A stretch of DNA of 64,000 bases from Hymenobacter sp. BT188 (GCF_014333585.1 NZ_JACSCW010000004.1:1-64000); one strand, 5' to 3'. Shown: positions 41,458 to 50,574, numbered from the stretch's first letter. Notes: a model not told the origin generated them from the sequence alone. Translations and numbers: made by a program.

Positions 41458-42747
41458 TCAGTCAATCCGCGCTACCACCAAGTCACGCATGGCCCGTACG
41501 GTGTCGTAGAGCAGATTTAGCTCTGCGTCGGTGGTGCAGTAGGGCGGCATGATGTAGATAATGTTGCCCAACGGCCGCAGAATCACGCGACGTTGTAAGG
41601 CCAGCTGATACAGCTCGTCGCGGAGGCTGCTGAAGTAGGATGTGGTGGCCTGCTCTTCGAATTCCACGGCCACTACGGTACCAAGCAGGCGCACAGCGCG
41701 CACGCCGGGTTGGTCCGTTATCTCCACCGCAAACGCCTGATGCGCCGCCGAGATTCGCGCTAAGTCAGCCGTGCAAGCCGGCTCGCGCAGCAGTTCTAAG
41801 CTAGCCAGTCCCGCCGCACATGCCACCGGATTGGCCGTATAAGAGTGACCGTGAAAGAAAGTCTTCATCTTGTCATCACTCAAAAATGCCTCGTACACCG
41901 GCCCCGTGCTGCTTGTGATGCCCAGCGCCATCGTACCCCCAGTGAGTCCCTTGGATAAGCAGACCATGTCGGGCCTTTCCGTGAGGTAGTCACAGGCGAA
42001 AAGCCGACCAGTGCGCCCGAAACCGGTCATTACTTCATCGGCAATGGCTAAAATGCCGTGACGATGGCAGCAGCTAATCAGCTCGTTCAGCACCTCTGCG
42101 GAATAGGTAATCATGCCGGCCGTGCCCAGCAGCAGCGGTTCAAAAATGAAGGCCGCCACGTCACCCTGAGCGGCTATAGCTTCCAGCTGAGCCAAGGCTT
42201 CGGCCTCGTGGCCGGGCACGGGCACATCGATAAAAGCCACATCAAACAGCAGCGGCGCGAAGGGCGCTGTAAATGCCCCCCGGCTGCTCACGGCCATGGC
42301 TCCGAAGGTGTCGCCGTGGTAGCTGTCGCGAAAAGCCACCATCGTGCGGCGAGGCAGGCCGTGGTTATGATGGTATTGCAGAGCCATTTTTAGCGCTACC
42401 TCCACCGCCGTCGAGCCGTTGTCGGAATAAAAGATGCGGCGCTGATTGGGGGGCAAAATCTCCAATAATCCTTCGGCCAACTCCACGGCGGGCGGGTGGG
42501 TGAAGCCAGCAAACAGGACATGCTCCAGCGTCTGGAGCTGCTGAGCTACCCGCTCCGCGATGCGGGGGTGGGCGTGCCCATGCAGATTTACCCACCAGGA
42601 GGAAATGCCGTCGAGGTAGGCAGTGCCGTCTTCGGTGTAGAGCCACGCGCCCTCACCCCGCACAATGGGAATGGGCAGGGGGGCGGTTTGCATTTGGGTA
42701 TAGGGGTGCCAGAGTACGGCGTGGTCGCGGGCAGCTAGGGTGGGCAT
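41458..42747 (-). CDS. bioA: Adenosylmethionine-8-amino-7-oxononanoate aminotransferase
   Basis: 429 residues from the ATG at 42747 (MPTLAARDHAVLWHPYTQMQ); the upstream in-frame start gives an atypical leader. The enzyme is PLP-dependent and transfers an amino group from SAM to KAPA to give DAPA in biotin synthesis. Visible features: WHPYTQM at the N-terminus, YSDNGSTAVEVALKMA, DEVMTGFGRTG, and the PLP lysine in SKGLTGGTMALG (K266). Length fits BioA. The gene is downstream of bioD, separated by a composite palindromic repeat of about 200 bp. Confidence 0.94.
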   Translation of the reverse strand: MPTLAARDHAVLWHPYTQMQTAPLPIPIVRGEGAWLYTEDGTAYLDGISSWWVNLHGHAHPRIAERVAQQLQTLEHVLFAGFTHPPAVELAEGLLEILPPNQRRIFYSDNGSTAVEVALKMALQYHHNHGLPRRTMVAFRDSYHGDTFGAMAVSSRGAFTAPFAPLLFDVAFIDVPVPGHEAEALAQLEAIAAQGDVAAFIFEPLLLGTAGMITYSAEVLNELISCCHRHGILAIADEVMTGFGRTGRLFACDYLTERPDMVCLSKGLTGGTMALGITSSTGPVYEAFLSDDKMKTFFHGHSYTANPVACAAGLASLELLREPACTADLARISAAHQAFAVEITDQPGVRAVRLLGTVVAVEFEEQATTSYFSSLRDELYQLALQRRVILRPLGNIIYIMPPYCTTDAELNLLYDTVRAMRDLVVARID

Positions 42748-42792
42748 GGCGCAAAGGTAAGGGTTGGCCGTGGTGCACCGGCCATTCAACGG

Positions 42793-43007
42793 ATGGCCTC
42801 CCCCCCGGCCCCCTTTCCTAGGGGAGAGGGGGAGCCTGACGACAGTCGCTCTACGCGGCTCCGTCGGCTTTCGCCTCAGGTACTACTACCATCCAGAGTA
42901 GCATATAGAATAAGCTTCCGGTTGCGGAGGCGCCAGCCGACGGAGCCGCGTAGGCGGAGCGTTAGACTTCCCTCTCTTTGGGAGAGGGGCTGGGGGTGAG
43001 GCCCCAC
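42793..43007. repeat. Nested palindromic repeat between bioA and bioD
   Basis: The outer arms (about 42795-42842 and 42958-43005) are imperfectly complementary and resemble family B (CCCCTCTCCCAAAGAGAGGG type). The inner arms (about 42848-42878 and 42927-42961) contain CTACGCGGCTCCGTCGGCT and its complement. The right outer arm runs into bioD and supplies its last codons. The element is seen directly; its origin is inferred. Confidence 0.78.
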
Positions 43008-43612
43008 GCCCGAAAATCTGCCGCGTAGCGGCTCACCATGGCCGCATCCACCACCGGCTCAGGCCGTAGCCGCGGCAGCACTGGCACGCCGGAATGCTGA
43101 AGAATAAACTCCTCCGTGGCTGGCGTTGATTCACCATTAAACACCAATCCGCGAATAGGCAAGCCCCGCCGTTGCAGAGCCTCCAGCGTAAGCAACGTGT
43201 GATTGATGCTGCCCAGATAGTTTCGGGACACAACCACCGTCGCCAGCTGTAGTTGCGCCAGTAGGTCAACCAGCAAAAAGCCCGGCGCCAACGGCACAAA
43301 AAGCCCCCCAGCGCCCTCCACAATCAGATTATTGGTGGTCTGAGGCAGCACGAAACGCTCGGGCTGAATGCGGATGTTTTCGGCCGCCGCCGCCGCGTGG
43401 GGCGAGGCCGGCAATTGAAGGCGGTACGCTTCGGGGTGAAACTGGGAGACCGGATTGGTTACCAGCGCGCGTACCGTGGCTGTATCGGTCGTGGGAGTAA
43501 GGCCGGCCTGCACGGGCTTCCAATAATCGGCTTGCAGGGCCTCGGTAAGGATGGCGGCTACTATAGTTTTACCGACGTCGGTGCCAATGCCGGTTACGAA
43601 AAGTTGTTCCAA
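42962..43612 (-). CDS. bioD: Dethiobiotin synthetase
   Basis: 216 residues. Converts DAPA plus carbon dioxide and ATP into dethiobiotin. P-loop GTDVGKT is at residues 10-16, then KPVQAG (37-42) and EGAGGLFVPL, all as in BioD. The start is a TTG at 43612; a TAA lies two codons upstream in frame and no ATG is available, so TTG is the real start. The last about 12 residues (TPSPSPKEREV) come from a palindromic repeat and are likely non-functional. A GGGGGGCTTTTTGT word encodes the GGLF segment. Confidence 0.9.
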   Translation of the reverse strand: MEQLFVTGIGTDVGKTIVAAILTEALQADYWKPVQAGLTPTTDTATVRALVTNPVSQFHPEAYRLQLPASPHAAAAAENIRIQPERFVLPQTTNNLIVEGAGGLFVPLAPGFLLVDLLAQLQLATVVVSRNYLGSINHTLLTLEALQRRGLPIRGLVFNGESTPATEEFILQHSGVPVLPRLRPEPVVDAAMVSRYAADFRAWGLTPSPSPKEREV

Positions 43613-43799
43613 AAAGCGTTAAGTAAGGGAGCCTGATACTAACGGCTGCGTTTGATTTAATTATAGCCTTTCGAAAGGCAATACAAAGATGCGCTAGCTT
43701 CTGAGGTGAATAGCAGACATTGTGGTTTTAAATCCCTGGGTGTTAATTTTAGATTAATTTATTATATATTAAATATGCAATGTTGATTTTTGTTTTTAT

Positions 43800-44387
43800 T
43801 TATCTGTCAGTCTCTTTTTTATTTGGCGATACTATGTGTACAAGACTTGATGCCATATATAATATGACTGGTCTAATAAAAAGGTATAAAACAATACCTA
43901 TTAATGCGAATATCGATCCTGCTACAGTTGGTATTACTGCACCAAATGTGAAAGTCATACCAATAACGAACCCAAGCACGCATTCTGCCCGATAAATTGG
44001 AAAGAACAGAGCGAGTAGAAATAGCCCATTAAGCATGTAGCCTAATACATCTGAAAAGCCAAAAGTGAAAAAGGTAGAAAGTAATATTCCGAAAAATAGG
44101 CCACCAAAGAATCCGTAAACTATATTTATTGAGAACGTTAACCATTCTGGTTTTTTATTCTTGTTATTACTGACTCTCTTATGAATTCGATATAGTAGAA
44201 ACCATGTAAGCAGAGGAAGTAAAATGCCGCCCCACCAATTAGAAATTTTGGGCAAATCTGCGCGAGCCATTATATGATGGCTCGGTACACCTCCATGATA
44301 ATGTCCCCAAGCTAATAGTGCCCATATAGCAATGGTTACTATTCCTGTAAAATACAACCGGGTCTTAAAGAACAACTTTTCATTCAT
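43800..44387 (-). CDS. Hypothetical membrane protein, AT-rich
   Basis: 195 residues; no family recognised. Several hydrophobic helices (about 8-27, 52-66, 83-110, 115-130, 133-178) with short polar loops. Base composition is markedly AT-richer than in the bio genes on either side, and it is not part of any known biotin gene set. Likely an inserted gene. The stop is close to an AT-rich gap and no terminator is visible. Confidence 0.6.
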   Translation of the reverse strand: MNEKLFFKTRLYFTGIVTIAIWALLAWGHYHGGVPSHHIMARADLPKISNWWGGILLPLLTWFLLYRIHKRVSNNKNKKPEWLTFSINIVYGFFGGLFFGILLSTFFTFGFSDVLGYMLNGLFLLALFFPIYRAECVLGFVIGMTFTFGAVIPTVAGSIFALIGIVLYLFIRPVILYMASSLVHIVSPNKKETDR

Positions 44388-44690
44388 GGAAAATGATTTT
44401 AAATATTCTTTTCAGTTTATTTATTGTCGTCTTTTAGCCCGAAAATTACGATCTGAATTGCCGCAACTGATGAAGCTACAAGCTGCTGTAATATCCACAT
44501 AGCTCGGTAGCTCGCCTGCAACTAACCTTCATAAACCCTCTTTGCAGAGGATAGAAAACCGCAAAAGTAAGATTGCGACAGCAATATATAAAGTTGCTGA
44601 GTGAAACATAGAGCTATTTGCATATCTTAGCAATCGAAGAATAATTTTGCTTCCGTCCAGTTGGCCACTTAGATATTAGGGCTTAACAGT
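44388..44690. other. AT-rich intergenic gap between a hypothetical gene and bioF
   Basis: About 303 bp, no gene of any size supported, no clear promoter, terminator or repeat. It has the same AT-rich character as the hypothetical gene that ends next to it, which suggests they arrived together. Confidence 0.45.
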
Positions 44691-45848
44691 TCATCCCCCA
44701 AGCCGCCCCAGTACCGCCGCCAGACCCTCTATCTCCTCCTCAGTATTGTAGCTGTGCACGATAAGCCGCAGGCGCTCAGTACCCGCGGGTACGGTAGGAG
44801 CCACGATAGGGCGCACGTCGAAATTGGCCTGCTGGGCGGTGGTGGCCACGGCGCGCACATGGGCCGGGCCGGGCGAAGCGGTGAAGAAAACCGGGTGAAT
44901 GATGTGGCTGGCCGCTGGTACGTGCAGACCGGGCACTGCATTCAGCTTTGTTTTTAGAAAATCGGAAAGGGCAAAAAGCCGCTGCCGCTCCGTCTGCATA
45001 GTGGGCAGCAGTTCGTAGGCGGCCGCCAGCGTAGCAATAGCCAGCGGAGGCAGCGCGGTGGTATAAATAAATGGCCGACTGAAATTCAGCAGATACTCAC
45101 GCAGCACCTGTGGCCCGGCAATAATTGCCCCCTGATTGCCCAAGGCCTTGCCAAACGTAAGAATCCGGGCGAATACCGCGCTTTCCAGGCCAAGCTCCAC
45201 TATCAAGCCCTCGCCGCGCGGGCCATAAATACCGTTGGTGTGCGCCTCATCTACTACCAGATACAAGCCGCGCTGCTGGCAAAAAGCCGCAAGCTCCCGC
45301 AGCGGCGCCTGATCGCCATCCATGGAATACAGCGCCTCCACGGCCACAAAGACAGCTCCCGTCGCCCGACTCAGTCGCCGCTCTAGGTCCGCCAGATCAT
45401 TGTGCCGGAAGCTGAAGGCCGTGGCGAAGCTGCCCCGGATGCCATCCTTCACGGAGGCGTGGCTGGCTTCGTCGTAAAAAATGGTGTCGCCGCGGCGGGG
45501 CACGGCGGCAAAGAAGCCTAGGTTGGCCGCGTAGCCGGAGTTGAAAAGCAAAGCCGCCTCAGCGCGGTGAAAGGTCGCTAGCTGAGTTTCCAGCATTTCG
45601 GCGGCTGCTGAGTTGCCGGTGAGCAGGCGCGAGCCGGTGCTGCCGGCGGCTGGGGGGCTTTTTTCAGTTATTGCGCGTTGCAAAATAGCTTGCAACATGT
45701 CGTGTTGCGCTAAGCCGAGGTAGTCGTTGGAGCTAAAATCTACCCGACCCGCCTCCGCGACTGTCAAATGCCGGCGGGTACCGGCGGCCTCGCGCTGCAT
45801 GAGCTGCTGAGTGAGGCGCTGGAGAAGAAAATCAGTTTGTAAGACCAT
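44691..45848 (-). CDS. bioF: 8-amino-7-oxononanoate synthase
   Basis: 385 residues. A PLP-dependent alpha-oxoamine synthase that joins pimeloyl-thioester and alanine to KAPA. Motifs: FSSNDYLGL (38-46), DEASHAS (126-132), VDEAHTNGIYG (199-209), and the PLP lysine K234 in TFGKALG. It is somewhat diverged from the E. coli enzyme but keeps every catalytic element. It starts 15 bp after the stop of the upstream hypothetical gene, so the two share a message. A GGGGGGCTTTTTT word lies at 45651. Confidence 0.88.
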   Translation of the reverse strand: MVLQTDFLLQRLTQQLMQREAAGTRRHLTVAEAGRVDFSSNDYLGLAQHDMLQAILQRAITEKSPPAAGSTGSRLLTGNSAAAEMLETQLATFHRAEAALLFNSGYAANLGFFAAVPRRGDTIFYDEASHASVKDGIRGSFATAFSFRHNDLADLERRLSRATGAVFVAVEALYSMDGDQAPLRELAAFCQQRGLYLVVDEAHTNGIYGPRGEGLIVELGLESAVFARILTFGKALGNQGAIIAGPQVLREYLLNFSRPFIYTTALPPLAIATLAAAYELLPTMQTERQRLFALSDFLKTKLNAVPGLHVPAASHIIHPVFFTASPGPAHVRAVATTAQQANFDVRPIVAPTVPAGTERLRLIVHSYNTEEEIEGLAAVLGRLGG

Positions 45849-45863
45849 CGAGCCGATAATAAC

Positions 45864-46466
45864 TTACTTCCTCGGCGGCACGGGAAACTGGCGTGGCAAG
45901 CCTGCAGAATCAGGTTGCCAGCCCAAAGTAGTACGCGCTTCTTGTCGGACAGAAGTTTCAATTACTTGCTCATTCAGCATCGCTAAACTGGCAATATGTA
46001 CCACGGTGGTTGCACGACTTATATCCTCATACAGAATATAAGTATGCTTCCCTAACCAGTAATGAGCTCCTGGTATATTTCCCGGCCGGGGCTGCCCATA
46101 TAGCTGAGTTAAATACGCCAGTGTTGACCGACTTTTTGGCTCGTTGGCTATCTGAAAAGTAACCCCGACAAATCGATTGAGTCTAAACCAGTACTCCGGC
46201 GTTAGCCGCTGGCCTGCCAGGGTTGTGGTATCCCCATCAAGCTTGTATGTCTTTGTGACCTGCCAGCGTTTGCCTATTCCTGATAAAACTGGTTTGAATG
46301 AACTGTTTATAGGAAGCGCCGCCCCAAAAGAGACCCCATTGAAGCCATAGCCCTTATCCAAACTCTGCAAACTCAACATCGGACCACTAGTTTGGGCTCT
46401 TAGCGGCAATGAGTATAAGCACACTAGTGCTAATATGATCCAAGTTAGCACTCGAGAGTTGCGCAT
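45864..46466 (-). CDS. Hypothetical secreted protein between bioB and bioF
   Basis: 200 residues. A signal peptide of about 24 residues (ending RAQ) precedes a soluble domain containing YWFRLNRFVGVTFQI and ISRATTVVHIASLAML. No family recognised. It is encoded in the bioB-bioF run, 17 bp after bioB and 15 bp before bioF, so it is in the same transcript. A periplasmic protein has no known place in biotin synthesis, so this may be a passenger. Confidence 0.7.
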   Translation of the reverse strand: MRNSRVLTWIILALVCLYSLPLRAQTSGPMLSLQSLDKGYGFNGVSFGAALPINSSFKPVLSGIGKRWQVTKTYKLDGDTTTLAGQRLTPEYWFRLNRFVGVTFQIANEPKSRSTLAYLTQLYGQPRPGNIPGAHYWLGKHTYILYEDISRATTVVHIASLAMLNEQVIETSVRQEARTTLGWQPDSAGLPRQFPVPPRK

Positions 46467-46483
46467 CTCAATACTATGAATCC

Positions 46484-47485
46484 TTACGCCTCAAGCGAAG
46501 CTTTGGCCAACACTGTAGCGCCCTGCGGCATGTCCTTGAATGACTTACGCGGCTTCAAGCCCAGCGTGGCGAACATTTGTTTGTCAGCGTCGAAGTCGGG
46601 GTTGGGCGTGGTGAGTAGCTTTTCGCCGGAGAATATGGAGTTAGCGCCGGCTAAAAAGCAAAGCGCCTGCTCTGATACAGGCATTTCCTGGCGGCCAGCG
46701 GAGAGGCGGACCATGGTGCGGGGCATCAGGATACGGGCGGTGGCAATCATGCGCAGCATTTCCCATACGCTCACGCGGGGCTGCTCGGCAAGCGGGGTGC
46801 CGGCTACGGGCACCAGTGCATTCACCGGCACCGATTCGGGGTGGGCGGGCAGGGTGGCCAGCGTGTGCAGCATGGCAATACGGTCTTCGTCGGTTTCGCC
46901 GAGGCCAATAATGCCCCCCGAGCACACTGAAATACCCGCTTGACGCACGTTTTCGAGCGTATTAAGGCGGTCGTCGTAGGTGCGGGTGGTGATGATTTCG
47001 GAGTAGTGCTCGGCGCTGGTGTCGAGGTTGTGATTGTAGGCGTAGAGACCAGCTTGCTTGAGTCGCTCGGCCTGGTATTCATTGATCATGCCCAGGGTGC
47101 AGCACACTTCCAAGCCCATGTCGTTTACCTGGGTTACCATGCCCAGCACGCGGTCGAAGTCGCGGTTGTCGCGCACTTCGCGCCAGGCGGCACCCATGCA
47201 AAAGCGGGTGCTGCCGGAGTCTTTGGCGCGGCGGGCGGCATCCAATACTACCTCATCCTTCAGCAAGGCATGTACTTCCACACCAGTGTGGTAGCGGGCG
47301 GCCTGAGGGCAGTAGGAGCAGTCTTCGGGGCAACCGCCGGTTTTTACCGATAGGAGCGTGCATACCTGTACCTCGCCAGTCGACTGGTTGGCCTGGTGCA
47401 CAGCGGCGGCCTGAGTCACAAGTTCTAGCACGGGCTGATGATACAGAGCTTTTACTTCGTCGAGGGTCCAGTCAGTGCGGAGCAT
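46484..47485 (-). CDS. bioB: Biotin synthase
   Basis: 333 residues, typical length. Radical-SAM enzyme inserting sulfur into dethiobiotin. The SAM cluster cysteines C52, C56 and C59 are in [12 protein letters not shown]; later motifs include [21 protein letters not shown] and [11 protein letters not shown], the last contacting the second iron-sulfur cluster. It is the first gene of the minus-strand biotin run. A TATTTTTG -7 element lies about 26 bp before the ATG. Confidence 0.95.
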   Translation of the reverse strand: MLRTDWTLDEVKALYHQPVLELVTQAAAVHQANQSTGEVQVCTLLSVKTGGCPEDCSYCPQAARYHTGVEVHALLKDEVVLDAARRAKDSGSTRFCMGAAWREVRDNRDFDRVLGMVTQVNDMGLEVCCTLGMINEYQAERLKQAGLYAYNHNLDTSAEHYSEIITTRTYDDRLNTLENVRQAGISVCSGGIIGLGETDEDRIAMLHTLATLPAHPESVPVNALVPVAGTPLAEQPRVSVWEMLRMIATARILMPRTMVRLSAGRQEMPVSEQALCFLAGANSIFSGEKLLTTPNPDFDADKQMFATLGLKPRKSFKDMPQGATVLAKASLEA

Positions 47486-47510
47486 GGAGGGGTGGTTGAG
47501 GGTTGTGGGG

Positions 47511-47518
47511 CAAAAATA
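47511..47518 (-). promoter_or_regulatory. Candidate -7 element (TATTTTTG) for bioB
   Basis: On the minus strand the sequence TATTTTTG matches TAnnTTTG and lies 26 bp upstream of the bioB ATG. A TTTG is upstream but at 14-bp spacing, shorter than the expected 19-21. No clear BirA operator was found. Confidence 0.45.
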
Positions 47519-47693
47519 GTTAGTCAGATGCCCAAAAGGCGGGCTGCAAGATAAGCAGGAAAGTGGGTTGGGATGGTGTTTCAGCAGATCAAGTAGCTGT
47601 AGCCAAAAGCTAACTACCTAATGTAGGACCTCAACCGCCGTTATACCGCTCAACACGACAGGTAATTAAGTGGAAGCGAGCCAGCAAAAGCCG

Positions 47694-48149
47694 CTACACA
47701 CCAAACTGTCGCAAATGATGATCGAGGTGCTTCCAAGTAACTTCCCCCAACTCCTTATGGGACAAATGACCAAACACCGGATGCTCAATCCCAGACAGAC
47801 TGTACTTGGCCGGATTGAGTAGATCGAGCAGCGTTTGGCGGTCGGTTTCGAAGGAGGTCGGCGGCGTCATACCAGCTTTCGAATCCAACTCTTTCAGCGT
47901 TTGCATGTTTGGCTTGAATCGCTTCAGGCGCGTAACAAAAAACCACTTCACCAAGGGTTTCAGAAAGCTCGGAATCCGCAAAGAGGTAACCGCCTTTTCA
48001 TCCCGACTCACTCGCAGCTGATCGGCACAATGCACCAGCATTTGCCCCACGGTCATCTGGCCCCATCGGCGCTGACTAGTAGGCGTCAAAGCCTGAATCC
48101 GGGCCACGAGAGCGTCATGAGCATTGGGATCGAGGAAGCTAGCTGACAT
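47694..48149 (-). CDS. DUF1569/DinB-like protein
   Basis: 151 residues. Helical-bundle pattern with the conserved MTVGQMLVHCADQLR (about 32-46) and WKHLDHHLRQFG at the C-terminus, the two histidine-bearing helices of the DinB/DUF1569 superfamily. Often metal-binding; no function is established for this branch. Starts at the ATG at 48149. Single gene between bioB and the acetyltransferase. Confidence 0.78.
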   Translation of the reverse strand: MSASFLDPNAHDALVARIQALTPTSQRRWGQMTVGQMLVHCADQLRVSRDEKAVTSLRIPSFLKPLVKWFFVTRLKRFKPNMQTLKELDSKAGMTPPTSFETDRQTLLDLLNPAKYSLSGIEHPVFGHLSHKELGEVTWKHLDHHLRQFGV

Positions 48150-48246
48150 AGGAAAGGGGAGCCAAATCGCATAAGAAATATAGGATTTACTTCACGATTG
48201 CGCAAAAGGCCGAAGCAAAGCAGCCCACTCTCAACAGTCCTAATTC

Positions 48247-48807
48247 TTACTGCTGGTCTGGCGGTAGCGCCGACCGAAGTACGCGGCACGGATTGCCCAC
48301 AGCTACCGAATCAGCCGCAATATCCCGCGTCACGATGCTGCCAGCCCCGATGGTAGTGCCCGCGCCAATCGTCACGCCGGGCAGCACGATGACCCCCGCG
48401 CCCAGCCATACATTGTCGCCGATGATAATAGGCCGGGCAAACTCCCAACCGGCCACACGCGGTTCAACCTCCACGGGATGGCCCGCCGTGCTCAGCAACA
48501 CATTGGGCGCCACAAACACGTTGTCGCCGATGCGTACCGGCGCACAATCCAAAATGGTGAGGTTATAATTAGCGTAGAAATTTCGCCCCAATTGAATGTT
48601 AAAGCCGTAGTCGCAGCGCAAGGGAGCTTCGATGTAAGCGTCGGTTTCGTAGCCCAGCAGCTCAGCCAGCACAGCGCGGTCTAGCTCCAGGGGCTGCTGA
48701 TTGTAGCGATGATACAAGGCTTTGGCACGCTGACGGGCGGCTACCAGTTCCGGGTCGTTGGCTTGATACAAATCGCCGGTCAGCATTTGCTCAAGAGCAG
48801 TGGGCAT
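48247..48807 (-). CDS. maa: Sugar O-acetyltransferase (maltose acetyltransferase family)
   Basis: 186 residues. An N-terminal Mac segment (LTGDLYQANDPELVAARQRA, about 9-28) is followed by the left-handed beta-helix of hexapeptide repeats (GFNIQLGRNFYANYN, IGDNVFVAPNVLL, IGDNVWLGAGVIVLPGVTIGAGTTIGAGSIV). It uses acetyl-CoA to acetylate sugars such as maltose, glucose or galactosides. The ATG at 48807 fits the family. Confidence 0.88.
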   Translation of the reverse strand: MPTALEQMLTGDLYQANDPELVAARQRAKALYHRYNQQPLELDRAVLAELLGYETDAYIEAPLRCDYGFNIQLGRNFYANYNLTILDCAPVRIGDNVFVAPNVLLSTAGHPVEVEPRVAGWEFARPIIIGDNVWLGAGVIVLPGVTIGAGTTIGAGSIVTRDIAADSVAVGNPCRVLRSALPPDQQ

Positions 48808-48839
48808 AGTTTGAGTTTGTTATCAACTCTAAATCAATT

Positions 48840-48890
48840 GTTAAACAGGCGGTCATGCAGAGCGGAGCGAAGCATGACCGCCTGTTTAAC
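48840..48890. repeat. Palindromic repeat family A, copy 4 (short form)
   Basis: 19-bp arms (GTTAAACAGGCGGTCATGC and its complement) around a 13-nt loop AGAGCGGAGCGAA. It contains GGCGGTCATGCAGAGCGGAGCGAAGCATGACCGCC, so it is a condensed copy lacking the inner CTCGCGTG arms. Intergenic, upstream of the acetyltransferase start. An A-run follows on the plus strand. Confidence 0.85.
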
Positions 48891-49011
48891 AAAAAAACGA
48901 TCGCACATGAGTTGCCTCAGCTCAGCTTCAATATTAAGTTTTTAGGCTACTTAAAGAAGAGAAAACTCTGTAGACTAACCTGGGAAGACTAATGCGAAGC
49001 AGCATTTACCA

Positions 49012-50070
49012 CTACCGGCTACTGCCCCGGCGGCCAGCGTTGCCTTTTGGGGCGCGGTTGAGCGTTTTGGCGGCGGGCTTGCGCTTGGAGCCGGCGCTGG
49101 TGGGACGTCCGGGCTTTCTGGGGGGCTTTTCTGTGCCAAAAGCCGCTGCTGAGGCCGTAGGCTTTGGCTTGCCCGGAGCAGTTTTGCGCGCGGGTTTGGC
49201 GCCGCTGGGGGCCGAGCGAGGCGCGGACTTGCTACCTGTGCCAGCTGGTTTGCGGGCGGGTTTATCCTCGTTTTCCCCTTCGCTAAAGCGCGCTGGCCGG
49301 CTACTCCATGCGGTAGTAGGTGGGCCCACGCGACGCTTCGGCAGCGATGCTTCCTTGGTACCGGAGGAGGTTTCGGTCATCTTCATGATGCCATCTAGCT
49401 CCTTCTCCGTCAGCTCGCGCCAGTCGCCTACGCCGAGACCTTTAAGCGTGATATTCATTACCCGAATGCGCTCCAGCTGCACCACTTCGTAGCCAAAATG
49501 TTCGCACATCTTCCTGATCTGGCGGTTCATGCCCTGAATGAGCGTGATGCGGAATATATAGTTGGTTTCCTTTTTGACCTCGCATTTCTGGGTCATGATG
49601 CCCATGATGGGCACCCCGCCGCGCATGCCTTCGATGAAGCTGTCGGTAATGGGCCTATCCACCATCACGATGTACTCCTTCTCGTGCTTGTTGCCGGCCC
49701 GCAGAATCTTGTTGACGATGTCACCGTTGCTGGTCAGCAGAATCAGGCCCTGCGAATCCTTATCCAAGCGGCCGATGGGGAAAATTCGCTCGCTGTGCTT
49801 AATGTAGCGGATAATGTTATCCTTAACGCTGGTTTCGGTGGTGCTGGTGATGCCGGGGGGCTTATTGAAGGCAATATAAATCGCGTCCTCGGGGGCGCGG
49901 GGCTCAATGAGGCTGCCATTCACCACCACGCGGTCTTTCTCGGTCACCTGGTCGCCGATGCTGGCCCGCTTGCCGTTCACAAACACGTTGCCCTGCTCAA
50001 TGAATTTGTCGGCTTCGCGCCGGGAGCAGACGCCGCTTTCGCTGATGTATTTGTTGAGACGAGTAGACAT
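49012..50070 (-). CDS. rluF: 23S rRNA pseudouridine synthase (RluF-like) with basic tail
   Basis: 352 residues from the ATG at 50070. A longer frame to 50181 would include a terminator-like hairpin and is rejected. S4 RNA-binding domain ([23 protein letters not shown], about 2-24) and the catalytic domain with Asp in [10 protein letters not shown] (about 99-108) and [15 protein letters not shown]. The about 110-residue C-terminal tail is rich in K, R, P, A, G and S and probably disordered, binding RNA non-specifically. The target is inferred from the RluF/RluB family. A GGGGGGCAAATTTG word overlaps the upstream edge of the start codon (50070). Confidence 0.9.
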   Translation of the reverse strand: MSTRLNKYISESGVCSRREADKFIEQGNVFVNGKRASIGDQVTEKDRVVVNGSLIEPRAPEDAIYIAFNKPPGITSTTETSVKDNIIRYIKHSERIFPIGRLDKDSQGLILLTSNGDIVNKILRAGNKHEKEYIVMVDRPITDSFIEGMRGGVPIMGIMTQKCEVKKETNYIFRITLIQGMNRQIRKMCEHFGYEVVQLERIRVMNITLKGLGVGDWRELTEKELDGIMKMTETSSGTKEASLPKRRVGPPTTAWSSRPARFSEGENEDKPARKPAGTGSKSAPRSAPSGAKPARKTAPGKPKPTASAAAFGTEKPPRKPGRPTSAGSKRKPAAKTLNRAPKGNAGRRGSSR

Positions 50071-50090
50071 GGGGGGCAAATTTGATGGCC

Positions 50091-50127
50091 AGAAAAATAA
50101 ACGGCCCGCCGGAACTCCGGCGGGCCG
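50091..50127 (-). terminator. Intrinsic terminator between a lipoprotein gene and rluF
   Basis: 11-bp perfect stem CGGCCCGCCGG/CCGGCGGGCCG with an AACT loop. On the minus strand it is followed by TTTATTTTTCT. It should end the lipoprotein transcript (50221-50574) and lies in front of the rluF start. Confidence 0.75.
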
Positions 50128-50220
50128 CAAAGATACGCAGTGCGAGTAAGGGAAAGCGTGCGACGTTGGATTGCAAGCCAAGCTATTGCAAAGGAAGTAG
50201 CGCGCAGGGTTTCAATCTAA

Positions 50221-50574
50221 TTACTTGAATACTTCGGTATTTTGGCCCGCCGTTACCTGCACCGACCAGTTGTTGCTGCCTAATACAAAGACATAATTGC
50301 CCGCGTTCAAGTTCTTAAACTCAATTCTCGCTTTGCCTCCGGTAGAAGCTGACGCCGCGCTCGGCATGGTGCCTTCGCGCAGGGGAGTGGCAGAGCGAAT
50401 GGGAGTTGTCCAGATGCCTTCCGTGAAGAGATAGTAGGGGACGCCATTTAGCTGCGCGGTGTAGGGAAATGCTATGACTAAGTCGCCCGTCTGGGGGGCT
50501 ATTTCCTCTTTGTTGCAGGAAAATAAAGTCAAGATAATCAGTAGGTTAAATAAAGTGCTTGTTAGGCGTTTCAT
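50221..50574 (-). CDS. Small lipoprotein, hypothetical
   Basis: 117 residues. Signal peptide with lipobox LTLFSC (cysteine at about 20), then a beta-rich domain (IAFPYTAQLNGVPYYLFTEGIW, NAGNYVFVLGSNNWSVQV) that resembles a carboxypeptidase-regulatory or immunoglobulin-like fold. Outer-membrane or periplasmic. Function unknown. A GGGGGGCTATTTCC word lies at 50492. Confidence 0.7.
   Translation of the reverse strand: MKRLTSTLFNLLIILTLFSCNKEEIAPQTGDLVIAFPYTAQLNGVPYYLFTEGIWTTPIRSATPLREGTMPSAASASTGGKARIEFKNLNAGNYVFVLGSNNWSVQVTAGQNTEVFK

Noticed and set aside
42962..42997. C-terminal TPSPSPKEREV of BioD as a functional motif
   Set aside because: It is the translation of a repeat arm of the kind seen in other gene ends and intergenic hairpins, so no function is assumed.
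47486..47693. BirA-type biotin operator upstream of bioB
   Set aside because: No convincing inverted repeat of the TTGTAAACC type; only a TATTTTTG -7 element was found.
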